A stretch of DNA of 43,883 nucleotides from an uncultured Eubacteriales bacterium (GCA_900316555.1 ONDL01000009.1:1-43883); one strand, 5' to 3'. Counted from the first letter of the stretch, positions 18,980 to 28,255 are shown. The notes: generated by a model not told the origin, from the letters alone. Program-made: numbers and translations.

Positions 18980-19680
18980 GAACATATTTAACAGAAGCTA
19001 TCAAGGACTACAAAATCAAACTCAGCGAGGAACAGCTCTCTCAGCTCGAGCGGTACTTTGAACTGCTTTGCGAGTGGAACGAGAAAATAAACCTCACCGC
19101 GATCACCGACCCTAAGGGCGTAGCGGTAAAGCACTTCGCCGACAGCCTGAGTATATTTAATTATATTAATGTGCCGCAGAACGCGCGCGTAATCGACGTG
19201 GGAACGGGCGCGGGCTTCCCGGGAGTTGTTCTGAAGATTGCCCGACCCGATATTCAGCTAACACTTCTCGACAGCCTGCAAAAGCGCCTGAATTTTCTCA
19301 GCGTCGTCTGCGACGAGCTGAACCTTGACGCGGAACTTATTCACAGCAGGGCAGAGGAAGGCGGTCAGGACTTAGACCTCCGCGAGGGCTTTGACCTCGC
19401 AGTATCCAGAGCGGTGGCACAGCTTAATATCCTCAGCGAGTACTGCGTTCCGTATGTAAGACTTTCGGGCAGGTTTGTCGCCTTCAAGGGAACAGCCGAG
19501 GGCGAGATTAAAGCCGCGAAGAAGGCAATCGGAATCCTCGGCGGAAGAATTAAGAATATCCATACCTTCGAGCTTCCGCTCGAGGGCGGCGGCAGAACCC
19601 TTGTTGAGATAGAAAAGGTCAGCCCGACACCGGAAAAATATCCGCGGCAGAACGGTAAGATAAAATCCAAGCCGCTCTGA
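18976..19680 (+). CDS. rsmG: 16S rRNA m7G527 methyltransferase RsmG (GidB)
   Basis: RsmG methylates N7 of G527 in 16S rRNA using S-adenosylmethionine. The 234-residue protein has the family opening with WNEKINLTAITD (36-47), the cofactor-binding motif VIDVGTGAGFPG (about 73-84), a LLDSLQKRLNFL segment and VSRAVAQL. Loss of function is a known route to low-level streptomycin resistance, but this copy looks intact. The start overlaps the mnmG end by 4 bp (ATGA), the normal arrangement. Confidence 0.97.
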   Translation: MRTYLTEAIKDYKIKLSEEQLSQLERYFELLCEWNEKINLTAITDPKGVAVKHFADSLSIFNYINVPQNARVIDVGTGAGFPGVVLKIARPDIQLTLLDSLQKRLNFLSVVCDELNLDAELIHSRAEEGGQDLDLREGFDLAVSRAVAQLNILSEYCVPYVRLSGRFVAFKGTAEGEIKAAKKAIGILGGRIKNIHTFELPLEGGGRTLVEIEKVSPTPEKYPRQNGKIKSKPL

Positions 19681-19790
19681 CAATCTCCGACAAAAGAATA
19701 TATAATAATCGCTCACAATGCGACATAAACCGCACACCCGATATGGTATTATAATAGCACAGGGACAACCCCTGATGCTGACTGAGGGTG

Positions 19791-20627
19791 ATGCGGTTGA
19801 ATTTTTTGGTGAAGAGCGAAAACATAATCTCTGAAATCCCCATCATCAAAATCCGCCCCAACAAGGCGCAGCCGCGAAAGCAGTTCAACGAGGACGAGCT
19901 TTCAGCCCTGTCGCGCTCCATCGCGGAGAACGGCATTTTGCAGCCGCTGACCGTCCGCAAGGTAAGCAACACCGAATACGAGCTTATCGCGGGCGAGCGC
20001 AGACTTCGCGCCGCAGTGACGGCAGGCCTGCGGAAGGTGCCGTGTATCGTTGTTCGCTGCTCTGAAAAAGAGTCTGCCATATATGCTCTCCTTGAAAATC
20101 TCCAGCGGGCTGACCTCGGCATGTTTGAGGAAGCCCGCGGAATTTCAAGGCTGATACGTCGCTACGGACTGACGCAGGAGCAGGCGGCTCAAAGGCTCGG
20201 CAAGAGCCAGTCGGGAGTCGCGAACAAGCTGCGGCTGCTGCGGCTGACAGAGGACGAGCAGGAGTGGATCGAAAAGGCGGGACTGAGCGAACGTCACGCC
20301 AGAGCGCTCCTGAGGATAGAGAACGAGGCGACCCGCCGTGAGGCGCTTTCGCGGATAGTCGCGGATAACCTCAACGTTAAACAGACCGAACACCTCGTCG
20401 GCATCTTACTCCATTCCAACCCAAAGCCCGAAAAGGCGAAGGGTAACAGCAAGGCGGTGATAAAGGACGTAAGGATTTTCCTTAACACCATTAATAAGGC
20501 GATAGATACGATGCGCCTATCGGGAATTGACGCACAGTCAAACAAAACAGACACAAATGATTTTATCGAATACACAATACGAATCCCGAAGGCAAAGACG
20601 TATCCGCCCGACAAATTTGTTTCATAA
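19791..20627 (+). CDS. noc: Nucleoid occlusion protein Noc (ParB paralogue)
   Basis: This 278-residue ParB-family protein lies upstream of parA-parB, where Noc is found. It has the ParB N-domain with GERRLRA, ENLQRAD and a helix-turn-helix. Three residues that distinguish Noc from ParB specificity read as Noc: Gln in GKSQSGVANK, Lys in the same motif, and Arg in SERHARALL; the true ParB below has Arg, Ala and Gly at these places. Noc blocks division over the nucleoid and binds CTP and membrane in B. subtilis. The N-terminus MRLNFLVKSEN could be a weak amphipathic membrane helix. The start is ATG 19791 or GTG 19788. A TATAAT at 19750 may be its -10. Confidence 0.85.
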   Translation: MRLNFLVKSENIISEIPIIKIRPNKAQPRKQFNEDELSALSRSIAENGILQPLTVRKVSNTEYELIAGERRLRAAVTAGLRKVPCIVVRCSEKESAIYALLENLQRADLGMFEEARGISRLIRRYGLTQEQAAQRLGKSQSGVANKLRLLRLTEDEQEWIEKAGLSERHARALLRIENEATRREALSRIVADNLNVKQTEHLVGILLHSNPKPEKAKGNSKAVIKDVRIFLNTINKAIDTMRLSGIDAQSNKTDTNDFIEYTIRIPKAKTYPPDKFVS

Positions 20628-20825
20628 CACGCAGGTGCGGAAGTTTTGATGTACATATAAACCCCAAATTACCCATAACATACCCTTTTCTCTGAAATTT
20701 TTCAACCTGCGTGTTTGATTTTACTTTCCACCATGGGTGCGAAAGCATCCGTTCCACTCATACCCATTTCCTTATCTAACCCCTTGCGAGCAGGCGTACC
20801 TTAGCGGTACGTCTGTTTGCGTTTT
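20626..20825. other. Structured gene-free spacer after noc
   Basis: An 11-bp perfect inverted repeat, AACACGCAGGT (20626-20636) and its complement (20705-20715), encloses 68 bases. Next comes a short hairpin, GGGTGC-GAAA-GCATCC (20735-20750), capped by a GNRA-type tetraloop. No known RNA family is recognised, and no coding frame is convincing. A terminator-like hairpin ends the stretch. Confidence 0.45.
20791..20825 (+). terminator. Terminator-like hairpin upstream of parS/parA
   Basis: The stem CAGGCGTACC (20791-20800) pairs with GGTACGTCTG (20806-20815) with one G-T pair and a TTAGC loop, then TTTGCGTTTT. It would end transcription from noc before the parA promoter. Confidence 0.65.
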
Positions 20826-20831
20826 AAAACA

Positions 20832-20847
20832 TGTTTCACGTGAAACA
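20832..20847. promoter_or_regulatory. parS: parS site upstream of parA
   Basis: TGTTTCACGTGAAACA is a perfect parS palindrome, the same as the copy in mnmG. It lies about 25 bp upstream of the parA -35 region, so ParB binding and spreading here might also affect parAB transcription. Confidence 0.97.
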
Positions 20848-20872
20848 TTATTAAATAAATTTAAAAATACAC

Positions 20873-20901
20873 TTCAAAAACAATGGCAGTTGTGATATAA
20901 T
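20873..20901 (+). promoter_or_regulatory. Sigma-A-type promoter for parA-parB
   Basis: A weak -35 TTCAAA (20873-20878) is 17 bp from a perfect -10 TATAAT (20896-20901), about 45 bases before the parA start. Confidence 0.65.
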
Positions 20902-20946
20902 TAAAACCGTGATTTGAAAAACAAAAGAAGGAAGGGTATAGAACCT

Positions 20947-21714
20947 TTGGCTAAGATAATAGCAATCTCAAACCAGAAGGGCGGCGTAGGCAAGACGACC
21001 ACCGCGGTCAATCTCGCGGCATGTCTCGGCGCTCTCGGAAAAAAGGTACTGCTCGTCGACGCTGACCCTCAGGGCAACGCGACCAGCGGCGTGGCGATCG
21101 ACAAAAGCAAGGTGAAGCTCTCGACCTACGACATTCTTGTGGAAGGGGCAAAGGCGGAGGAATGCGTACTGACAACGCCGTATCAGAATCTACATCTGCT
21201 GCCCTCGTCGATAAATCTCGCGGCGGCGGAGCTTGAAATCGTCGAGAAGCCGAGGAGAGAATCGCTGCTCAAGAACGCCATTCTCCCGATAAAGCAGTAT
21301 TACGACTACATAATCATCGACTGTCCGCCGTCGCTCGGACTTATCACGGCGAATGCGCTCACAGCGGCGGACACGTTTATCGTACCGATCCAGTGCGAGT
21401 ACTACGCGCTCGAGGGCTTGTCACAGCTCATGAGCACGGTGCGCAGGATCAAACGCCAGTACAACTATACAATCGAGCTCGAGGGCGTGCTGCTGACGAT
21501 GTACGACGGCAGACTCAACCTCACCCAGCAGGTCGTGGAGGAAGTCAAGAAGTTCTTCCCGGGCAAGGTGTTCGGCACCGTTATATCGCGCGGAGTAAGG
21601 CTCTCAGAAGCGCCGAGCTTCGGAATGCCCGTCATCTACTATGACAAGAGCTGCAAGGGCAGCTTCGCCTACACTGAGCTCGCGAAGGAAATAATTGCAA
21701 AGGAGAGACGCTGA
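20947..21714 (+). CDS. parA: Chromosome partitioning ATPase ParA (Soj)
   Basis: ParA is the Walker-type ATPase that drives origin segregation with ParB and, as Soj, also acts on DnaA in B. subtilis. I chose the TTG at 20947 because AAGGAAGGG lies nine bases before it and the protein then starts [20 protein letters not shown] as the family does. An upstream in-frame TTG at 20914 lies ahead of the ribosome-binding site. The deviant Walker A KGGVGKT is at 11-17, followed by VDADPQGN and IDCPPSLG. At 255 residues it is full length. The stop overlaps the parB start (TGATG). Confidence 0.96.
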   Translation: MAKIIAISNQKGGVGKTTTAVNLAACLGALGKKVLLVDADPQGNATSGVAIDKSKVKLSTYDILVEGAKAEECVLTTPYQNLHLLPSSINLAAAELEIVEKPRRESLLKNAILPIKQYYDYIIIDCPPSLGLITANALTAADTFIVPIQCEYYALEGLSQLMSTVRRIKRQYNYTIELEGVLLTMYDGRLNLTQQVVEEVKKFFPGKVFGTVISRGVRLSEAPSFGMPVIYYDKSCKGSFAYTELAKEIIAKERR

Positions 21715-22580
21715 TGGCAAAAAAACTGGGCGGCTTGGGCAAGGGTCTGAACGCCATATTCATCGAAAACGACAGCGAAAAGGGCGACGGAGCCGTCACC
21801 CTCAAAATCTCCGAGATCGAGCCGAACCGCTCGCAGCCGCGGCAGAGCTTTGACGAAGCTGCACTGAGCGAGCTTGCAGAGAGTATTTCGGCGCATGGAT
21901 TGTTGCAGCCGCTGCTTGTACGTCCGCTTCCGCTCGGCGGATATGAGATAGTCGCGGGCGAGAGACGTTACCGCGCGTGCAGAATGGCGGGACTGACAGA
22001 GGTGCCTGTCGTTATCCGCGAGCTGACCGAGTCCGAAACAATGGAGCTCGCGCTGATAGAAAATCTACAGCGTGAGGACTTGACACCGCTCGAGGAAGCC
22101 GAGGGCTATAACGTGCTGATGAAGGAGCACAACTTCACTCAGGAAGAGGTCGCGCAGTCGATGGGCAAGTCCCGTCCCGCGATCGCGAACGCGCTCAGAC
22201 TTCTGAAGCTGCCCGAAAGTATCCGCGAAATGCTCAGAGAGGAGCAGATTTCGGCAGGTCACGCGCGCGCGCTGCTCACGCTCGAGAACGAGGAGCAGAT
22301 GAAGGCGGTCGCGGAGGAAATTATTAAGAAAGACCTCTCCGTCCGGCAGACCGAGGCGCTTTGCAAAAAGCCCGTAAAGGTCAAGACCGAAGAGAAGCCC
22401 GAAAGACAGCCGTCGTTCTACAAGATGGTGGAGCTGGCGCTCAACGAAAGCCTCGGCAGAAAGATCACCGTCAGCAAGAACAAGAAAAAAGAGGGCGGAG
22501 TCTTACAGATTGAATTCTATTCCGACGAGGAGTTACAGGAGTTATCAAATTTATTAAGCAAGGAGAACAACAATGATTGA
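21714..22580 (+). CDS. parB: Chromosome partitioning protein ParB (Spo0J)
   Basis: ParB is a CTP-dependent DNA clamp that loads at parS and recruits condensin. The 288-residue protein has the N-domain with GERRYRACRMAGL (the C-motif used for CTP), ENLQRED, the helix-turn-helix GKSRPAIANALRLL and a C-terminal dimerisation region after a Lys/Glu linker. Arg in GKSR and Gly in SAGHARALL are the ParB-type specificity residues, in contrast to the Noc copy at 19791. It shares one base with the parA stop and overlaps serS by 8 bp, so parA-parB-serS read as an operon. Confidence 0.97.
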   Translation: MAKKLGGLGKGLNAIFIENDSEKGDGAVTLKISEIEPNRSQPRQSFDEAALSELAESISAHGLLQPLLVRPLPLGGYEIVAGERRYRACRMAGLTEVPVVIRELTESETMELALIENLQREDLTPLEEAEGYNVLMKEHNFTQEEVAQSMGKSRPAIANALRLLKLPESIREMLREEQISAGHARALLTLENEEQMKAVAEEIIKKDLSVRQTEALCKKPVKVKTEEKPERQPSFYKMVELALNESLGRKITVSKNKKKEGGVLQIEFYSDEELQELSNLLSKENNND

Positions 22581-23853
22581 TATTAAATTTTTAAGAGAAA
22601 ATCCCGACGCGGTCAAGGAAAATATCAAAAAGAAATTTCAGGACAGCAAGCTCGGTCTGGTAGACGAGGTTATCGCGCTCGACGCTGAGAGCCGCGCCGT
22701 AAAGCAGCAGGCTGACGACCTCAGAGCAAACCGCAACAAAATCTCAAAGCAGATCGGTATGCTGATGGGTCAGGGCAAGAAGGAAGAAGCCATGGCTATC
22801 AAGGAAGAGGTCACAAAGCAGGCGCAGCTTCTTGCGGAGCTTGAGCAGAAGGAAGCCGAGCTCAGCGCGAAGGTAACAGAGATCATGATGCGCATTCCTC
22901 AGATCATCGACCCGTCCGTACCCATCGGCAAGGACGACAGCGAGAACGTTGAGATCGAGCGCTTCGGCGAGCCTTTTGTACCCGAATTCGAGGTACCCTA
23001 CCACACCGACATTATGGAGAAACTCAACGGTATTGACCTCGACTCCGCGCGCAAGGTTGCGGGCAACGGCTTCTATTATCTCATGGGCGACATCGCCAGA
23101 CTTCACAGCGCGGTTATTTCCTACGCGCGCGACTTCATGATCGACCGCGGCTTTACCTACTGCGTACCGCCGTTCATGATCCGTTCCAACGTCGTAACAG
23201 GCGTTATGAGCTTTGCCGAGATGGATTCGATGATGTACAAGATCGAGGGCGAGGATCTCTACCTCATCGGTACCTCCGAGCATTCGATGATCGGCAAGTT
23301 CATCGACACGATCAACCCCGAAGAAACCCTTCCTCAGACCCTCACCAGCTACTCACCCTGCTTCCGCAAGGAAAAAGGCGCTCACGGCATTGAGGAGAGA
23401 GGAGTTTACAGAATCCACCAGTTCGAGAAGCAGGAGATGATCGTCGTCTGCAAGCCCGAGGATAGCAAGATGTGGTTCGACAAGCTCTGGCAGAACACAG
23501 TCGACCTCTTCCGTTCAATGGATATCCCCGTTCGTACACTCGAGTGCTGCTCGGGCGACCTCGCCGACCTCAAGGTTCGTTCGCTCGATGTTGAGGCGTG
23601 GTCACCGCGCCAGAAGAAGTACTTCGAGGTAGGCTCCTGTTCAAATCTCGGCGACGCTCAGGCACGCCGCCTGAAAATCCGCGTCAGCGGCAAGGGCGGA
23701 AAGTACTTTGCACACACACTCAATAACACCGTTGTCGCACCTCCGAGAATGCTTATCGCATTCCTCGAGAACAACCTCAACGAGGACGGCTCGATCCGCA
23801 TTCCCGAGGCTCTCAGACCTTACATGGGCGGCAAGGAAGTAATCGGCAAGTAA
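22573..23853 (+). CDS. serS: Seryl-tRNA synthetase
   Basis: SerRS is a class II synthetase that charges serine onto tRNA-Ser. The 426-residue protein has the N-terminal coiled-coil arm (about 30-105, rich in Lys, Glu, Gln) that grips the long variable arm of tRNA-Ser. The catalytic domain follows, with TSEHSMIGKF and motif 2 in CFRKEKGAHGIEERGVYRIH and the QFEKQEM segment. Motif 2 differs from the common bacterial C-F-R-x-E-A-G-S-A-G-R-D-T-R-G wording, but I think this version is widespread in clostridia. The start lies inside parB with AAGGAG eight bases ahead. Confidence 0.96.
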   Translation: MIDIKFLRENPDAVKENIKKKFQDSKLGLVDEVIALDAESRAVKQQADDLRANRNKISKQIGMLMGQGKKEEAMAIKEEVTKQAQLLAELEQKEAELSAKVTEIMMRIPQIIDPSVPIGKDDSENVEIERFGEPFVPEFEVPYHTDIMEKLNGIDLDSARKVAGNGFYYLMGDIARLHSAVISYARDFMIDRGFTYCVPPFMIRSNVVTGVMSFAEMDSMMYKIEGEDLYLIGTSEHSMIGKFIDTINPEETLPQTLTSYSPCFRKEKGAHGIEERGVYRIHQFEKQEMIVVCKPEDSKMWFDKLWQNTVDLFRSMDIPVRTLECCSGDLADLKVRSLDVEAWSPRQKKYFEVGSCSNLGDAQARRLKIRVSGKGGKYFAHTLNNTVVAPPRMLIAFLENNLNEDGSIRIPEALRPYMGGKEVIGK

Positions 23854-23865
23854 GGAGGAAAATAT

Positions 23866-24333
23866 ATGAATTGTCCTAACTGCGGAGCGCCCGTAACGAA
23901 TCCCGATTTCTGCGGCAGCTGCGGCGCTCAGCTCAGAGAACCCAAGAATACAAACTACGGCGACAGCTACAACTCCCAGACCCAGCCGAGACATACTCAA
24001 AGACAGCAGCAGCCTCCCGTATATACCCAGCCCACAAACGCGGGCTTCGGCACATACGCTCAGACTCCCATGCGCGGCTATCACCCCGACGAGCACGTTT
24101 CGACATGGGGCTGGATCGGCAGATGGCTGCTCATGTGCATTCCGATTCTTAATATCGTCCTGCTCCTAGTTTGGGGATTTGGCGGCAGCAGCAAGCGCTC
24201 GCTTGTAACATGGGCGAGAGCACAGCTGGTTCTCACACTGATCAGCGTAATCATCGCGGTTATCGCGGCAATTATTATGGCTGTCAACGGCGTAAATATC
24301 TTTGAATCAATTCAACACGCTTTTCAAGGCTAA
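23866..24333 (+). CDS. Zinc-ribbon membrane protein
   Basis: This 155-residue protein starts with a double-CxxC zinc ribbon, MNCPNCGAPVTNPDFCGSCG, followed by a Gln/Pro/Thr-rich disordered linker (about 30-75) and two hydrophobic segments (about 82-105 and 118-143). It resembles the many 'zinc-ribbon domain-containing' proteins of clostridia whose function is unknown. It follows serS by 12 bp with a strong AAGGAGG site, so it probably shares the parAB-serS transcript. The gene ends at a strong bidirectional terminator. Confidence 0.8.
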   Translation: MNCPNCGAPVTNPDFCGSCGAQLREPKNTNYGDSYNSQTQPRHTQRQQQPPVYTQPTNAGFGTYAQTPMRGYHPDEHVSTWGWIGRWLLMCIPILNIVLLLVWGFGGSSKRSLVTWARAQLVLTLISVIIAVIAAIIMAVNGVNIFESIQHAFQG

Positions 24334-24335
24334 GA

Positions 24336-24368
24336 AAAAAGTGGTAACGATTATCGTTACCACTTTTT
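24336..24368. terminator. Bidirectional terminator between convergent genes
   Basis: A 15-bp perfect stem, AAAAAGTGGTAACGA at 24336-24350 and its complement at 24354-24368, has a 3-base loop and T-runs on both strands. It serves the zinc-ribbon gene (plus) and the glycosyltransferase gene (minus). Confidence 0.92.
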
Positions 24369-24385
24369 AAATTGAAAGTTGACAA

Positions 24386-25336
24386 TTACTTTTCTTCGTT
24401 ATCCTCGTCCTCGAAATTAGAGAACTTTGTAATGTAAATCGGTCTGTCCTTTGACTCCATGTAAATCCTGCCGATGTATTCTCCGAGAATACCTATCGAC
24501 ATTTCGGTCAGTCCGCCGAGAAAGAGCACTGCGCAGAGGGTGGTGACGTAACCCGGGGTCTGGATTCCGAAGAACAGAGTCTGAATCAGCGTTACGATGA
24601 TATAAATGAGGGAGAGGAAAAAGATTATCGCGCCCATAACCGCCGTGAATCGCAGCGGTGTGACGGAGAAGCAGGTGATACCGTCGATTGCGTACTTGAA
24701 GAGCGAGGAGAATTTCCACGAGGACTTGCCAAGCTCTCTGTCGACGGTCTTGAACGTGATCCACTTTGTATTGAAGCCGACCCACGAGAATATACCCTTT
24801 GAGAATCTCTGAACCTCGCCGAGCTCGAGAATAGAGTCGACCATCTGTCTTGTCATCATTCTGTAGTCCATCGCGCCGTAGGGATTCTTTACGTCGGTCA
24901 TGCGGTTGGACAGGCGGAAGAACAGCTTTGAAAACGCGCCTCTGAAAAAGCTCTCGCCTTAGCGCTCGTCGCGCTTTGTGGCGCAGCAGTCGTAGCCCTC
25001 GTTCATAGCCTCGAGCATCTGCGGAAATACCGCGGGCGGGTGCTGCAAGTCCGCGTCCATTACGACGACATAGTCCGCGTCGCAGTGCTGCAGACCGGCA
25101 TACATGGCGGCTTCCTTTCCGAAGTTGCGCGAGAACGAGATGTATTTGATGTTGTCAAACCTCGCGGCAAGGCGCTTCATGACGAGATACGTCTTATCCT
25201 TGCTGCCGTCGTTTATGAGGATATAGCGGAAGTAATATTCGGGCAGGGTATCGATGACCTTGTTTGTTTCCTCGACAAAGTGCTCGAGACCTTCCTCTTC
25301 GTTATAGCATGGAACTACCAAATCAATAGTTTTCAT
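24386..25336 (-). pseudogene. CsbB/GtrB-like polyprenyl-phosphate glycosyltransferase with in-frame TAA
   Basis: The frame is continuous from 25336 to 24386 except for one TAA at 24961-24959, after codon 125. The N-terminal part is a GT2 domain: VVPCYNEEEGL, NDGSKDKT and DADLQHPP with the metal-binding DxD. The part after the stop has the RFSKGIFSWVGFNTKW segment and two membrane helices, as in CsbB, GtrB and DPM1-like enzymes that load a sugar onto undecaprenyl phosphate. The stop falls in DER-stop-GESFF, where relatives usually have Lys or Glu, so one base change (AAA or GAA to TAA) explains it. It is divergent from yfhO, its usual partner, and has its own good promoter. Confidence 0.88.
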
Positions 25337-25373
25337 ATGAATAGAACCTTTCGATTAATATGTACCGAAAATC

Positions 25374-25403
25374 ATTATACCAAACAATAACCGAAAAGTC
25401 CAA
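25374..25403 (-). promoter_or_regulatory. Promoter for the CsbB-like gene
   Basis: On the minus strand a -35 TTGGAC (25403-25398) is 18 bp from a perfect -10 TATAAT (25379-25374), about 38 bases before the start. It lies back to back with the yfhO promoter. Confidence 0.75.
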
Positions 25404-25421
25404 CAAATTTCAAAAAAAATA

Positions 25422-25450
25422 TTTACCTCAGACAAAAAACGTGATACAAT
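25422..25450 (+). promoter_or_regulatory. Promoter for the yfhO-like gene
   Basis: A -35 TTTACC (25422-25427) is 17 bp from a -10 TACAAT (25445-25450), about 40 bases before the start at 25490. Confidence 0.65.
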
Positions 25451-25489
25451 AAAATGGTTAGCAAAAAATAATATGGAGGTTCATAAAAT

Positions 25490-28255
25490 ATGCCTGTTTC
25501 AACAACGAACAAGGCGCTGCCTGCCAAGGAACCAAAGAAACGCAGCTTCCGCGAGTTTGCCATTCGCAACCGCTATATATGGCTGTCGTTCCTGATTCCA
25601 TTTGTGCTGATGGTAACCGCCTTTGCTCTGATGAGCGTTTCACCCTTCGGAGACAAGCAGATTCTTGTTACCGACCTGTGGCACCAGTACTTTCCGTTCC
25701 TCGCCGACTTCCAGTACAAGCTCCAGCACGGCGAGTCCTTTTTCTGGACATGGTCTGTCGGTGGCGGCGTTAACTACTTCTCGCTGATGTCCTACTACCT
25801 CGCGAGTCCCGTTAACTTCCTGTCGGTGTTCATACCTGCCGACTGGCTGCGGGAGTTTCTGATGTTCTCCGTAGCGCTCAAGATCGCTCTCGGCGGCGCG
25901 TTCACCGCCTACTTCTTCAAGAGCGTCTATAAGCGCAACGACGTGTCGCTGATCATGTTTGCCTGCTGTTTCTCGTTCTGCGCCTACTTCATGGGCTACT
26001 ACTGGAACACTATCTGGATGGACACGGTATGCATCACTCCGCTTGTCGCCCTCGGAACGGTCAAGCTCCTTACCGAGAACCGCTTCCGCCTCTTCACCGT
26101 GAGCCTTGCGCTCGCGCTGATAATGAACTACTACATCGGTCTGTTCGTATGTATCTTCGTGCTGATGATATTCATCGGCTACTCCATCGTTTACTGGAGC
26201 GGCATGAAGAACTTCTTTGTCAATCTGCTCAAGACAGGTATCTTCTCGCTTATCGCGATCGGTCTGACGACCTTCTTCCTGCTGCCTGCATTCATGGCGC
26301 TCAAAAACACCCACGCCTCGGGCAGCACCTTCCCGTCGACATTTGCGATAAACATCGGCGGCAGCAACGACTTGCTCGGAGTGCTCCGCGCGCTCAAGAG
26401 CATCACCGGCAGCTTCGCGAACTTCACCTGCGCGGCTAACAAGGCGGCTGACGCTCTGCCCAATATCTCATGCTCGGCGTTCGCGATGTTCTTCGGCTTC
26501 CTCTCTCTGACAAGCCCGAAGATCCGCCTCAGAGAGAAGATCGTCAGCATGGGACTGATTTTCTTCATGTTCCTCAGCTGCATTATCCGTCAGCTCGACT
26601 ACATCTGGCACGGCTTCCACTTCACCAACATGATTCCGTACCGCTTCAGCTTCCTGATCAGCTTTATCTTGATCGTTATGGCGTTCCGCGCGTTCACGAC
26701 GATCGATTCGATCAGCGTAGTCGGCGCACTTATAGCCACGGCAATGAGCATAGCGGTTATCCTGATGATGGTCGGCGACCCCGGTACCGAGAAGATGTTT
26801 ACCGACCACCCCGACTGGCAGATTCCGAACCTTATCGCAATTGCGGCGCTGATGGTATTCATCGCGGTGGTAGTAATACTGTATACCAAGCGCGTCATAC
26901 CGAAAACCGTAATGATCATCGCGCTGATGGTTGTCACAATTGCCCAGAGCGGCGTCACCGCGTATCTCGGCGTTAACCGCACGACCGTTACGGGAACATA
27001 TGAGTATCCCCGCGGCGGCGAGAACATGGTAAATATCGTCAACACAATGAACGAACGCGAGGCTGACACACCCGAGCTGTGGCGTGCCGAGACTGCGACG
27101 ACCCAGACCCTCAACGACGGCGCTCTCAACCACTACCACGGTCTGTCGATGTTCAATTCAATGGCGAACGAGAACATGACGCGCTTCTTCGAGAATTTCG
27201 GCATGATGGGCTGGAAGAGCGGCAACCGTTACACCTACGCCGAGAGCTCGCCCGTCACAAACCTCTTCATGAATCTCAAGTATATCATCGCGCGCAGCGG
27301 CAAGGTCAACAATACCTACGACCTCGCCTCGGTCAGCGCGTCGGGCAGCGTCGGACTGTTCCAGAACACCCACTACATTCCGATGGGCTTCATGACAAAC
27401 TCCGCGCTCGGCAACTGGCAGGAGAACGACAACGAGGATCAGTTCAATCCGTTTGAGAAGCAGAACGAGTTCTTCAAGTACGCGACCGGCATTCAGGACG
27501 ACGTATACACCAGACTCGAGGTCGTATCACAGGGTCACACCGAGGCGGAAAAATTCACCGTCATCAAGAAGGAATACGGTCTGTACGATTTCAGCTGTGT
27601 TGACACCACGACCACACCTCACGTCAAGTGGAACTACGAGGCTCCGAAGGACGGTCTGTATATGATGTACGCCGACATTCAGGACGGCGACGACGTGACC
27701 GTTATGGTTAACGACGTGGCTCAGTCCGCGAAGTACGGAATGGCGCGCTCATATGTTGCCTGCATAGGCTACTTCAGCAAGGGCGACAAGATTTCCGTCT
27801 ACGCCGACCTCAAGACAGGCTCGTCGGGCAAGGCGAGGGTCTATGTCGATATGCTCAACAAGGACGTCTTTGAGTCAGGCTACGCAAAGCTCAGCGAGAG
27901 CGTCATGACTACGACAAAGTGCACCTCTAGCTCGATGGAAGGCACGATCAATGTCAAGGAAAACGGACTGTTCTACACCTCTATTCCATACGAGAAGGGC
28001 TGGACGGCGACCGTCGACGGACAGAAGGTCGACATCACACCCGTCGGCAACTCTCTGCTCGCGTTCCCGCTTGAAGCAGGCGAGCACGAAATCAAGCTCA
28101 AATACTATCCCAACGGCTTCTGGGCGGGCTTCGCGGTATCGATGATCTGCGCGTGTCTGTTCGCCGGAGCCTGCGTGCTGGTATATGTGCTCAGGAAAAA
28201 GATAATGCCCGAGCCTGTGTATGAATCACAGCTCGACGGCATGGACGAAAAATAA
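25490..28255 (+). CDS. YfhO-family membrane glycosyltransferase
   Basis: This 921-residue protein starts with a basic N-terminus, has about a dozen membrane helices through roughly residue 510, then a large outer domain, and ends with one more helix (about 885-910) and an acidic cytoplasmic tail. TDLWHQYFPFL and the S-V-G-G-G-V-N-Y-F-S-L segment near the first loop are typical of YfhO. In B. subtilis YfhO transfers N-acetylglucosamine, supplied on undecaprenyl phosphate by CsbB, onto lipoteichoic acid; the same reaction here is inferred. It is divergent from the CsbB-like gene, which is interrupted, so YfhO may lack its donor. The ribosome-binding site is TGGAGG and a strong terminator follows. 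Confidence 0.88.
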   Translation: MPVSTTNKALPAKEPKKRSFREFAIRNRYIWLSFLIPFVLMVTAFALMSVSPFGDKQILVTDLWHQYFPFLADFQYKLQHGESFFWTWSVGGGVNYFSLMSYYLASPVNFLSVFIPADWLREFLMFSVALKIALGGAFTAYFFKSVYKRNDVSLIMFACCFSFCAYFMGYYWNTIWMDTVCITPLVALGTVKLLTENRFRLFTVSLALALIMNYYIGLFVCIFVLMIFIGYSIVYWSGMKNFFVNLLKTGIFSLIAIGLTTFFLLPAFMALKNTHASGSTFPSTFAINIGGSNDLLGVLRALKSITGSFANFTCAANKAADALPNISCSAFAMFFGFLSLTSPKIRLREKIVSMGLIFFMFLSCIIRQLDYIWHGFHFTNMIPYRFSFLISFILIVMAFRAFTTIDSISVVGALIATAMSIAVILMMVGDPGTEKMFTDHPDWQIPNLIAIAALMVFIAVVVILYTKRVIPKTVMIIALMVVTIAQSGVTAYLGVNRTTVTGTYEYPRGGENMVNIVNTMNEREADTPELWRAETATTQTLNDGALNHYHGLSMFNSMANENMTRFFENFGMMGWKSGNRYTYAESSPVTNLFMNLKYIIARSGKVNNTYDLASVSASGSVGLFQNTHYIPMGFMTNSALGNWQENDNEDQFNPFEKQNEFFKYATGIQDDVYTRLEVVSQGHTEAEKFTVIKKEYGLYDFSCVDTTTTPHVKWNYEAPKDGLYMMYADIQDGDDVTVMVNDVAQSAKYGMARSYVACIGYFSKGDKISVYADLKTGSSGKARVYVDMLNKDVFESGYAKLSESVMTTTKCTSSSMEGTINVKENGLFYTSIPYEKGWTATVDGQKVDITPVGNSLLAFPLEAGEHEIKLKYYPNGFWAGFAVSMICACLFAGACVLVYVLRKKIMPEPVYESQLDGMDEK

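Noticed and set aside
20563..20757. Short minus-strand peptides between noc and parA, one starting MSGTDAFAPM
   Set aside because: The GGA-type site before one of them is suggestive, but the frames overlap inverted repeats and show no family match; not supported without expression data.
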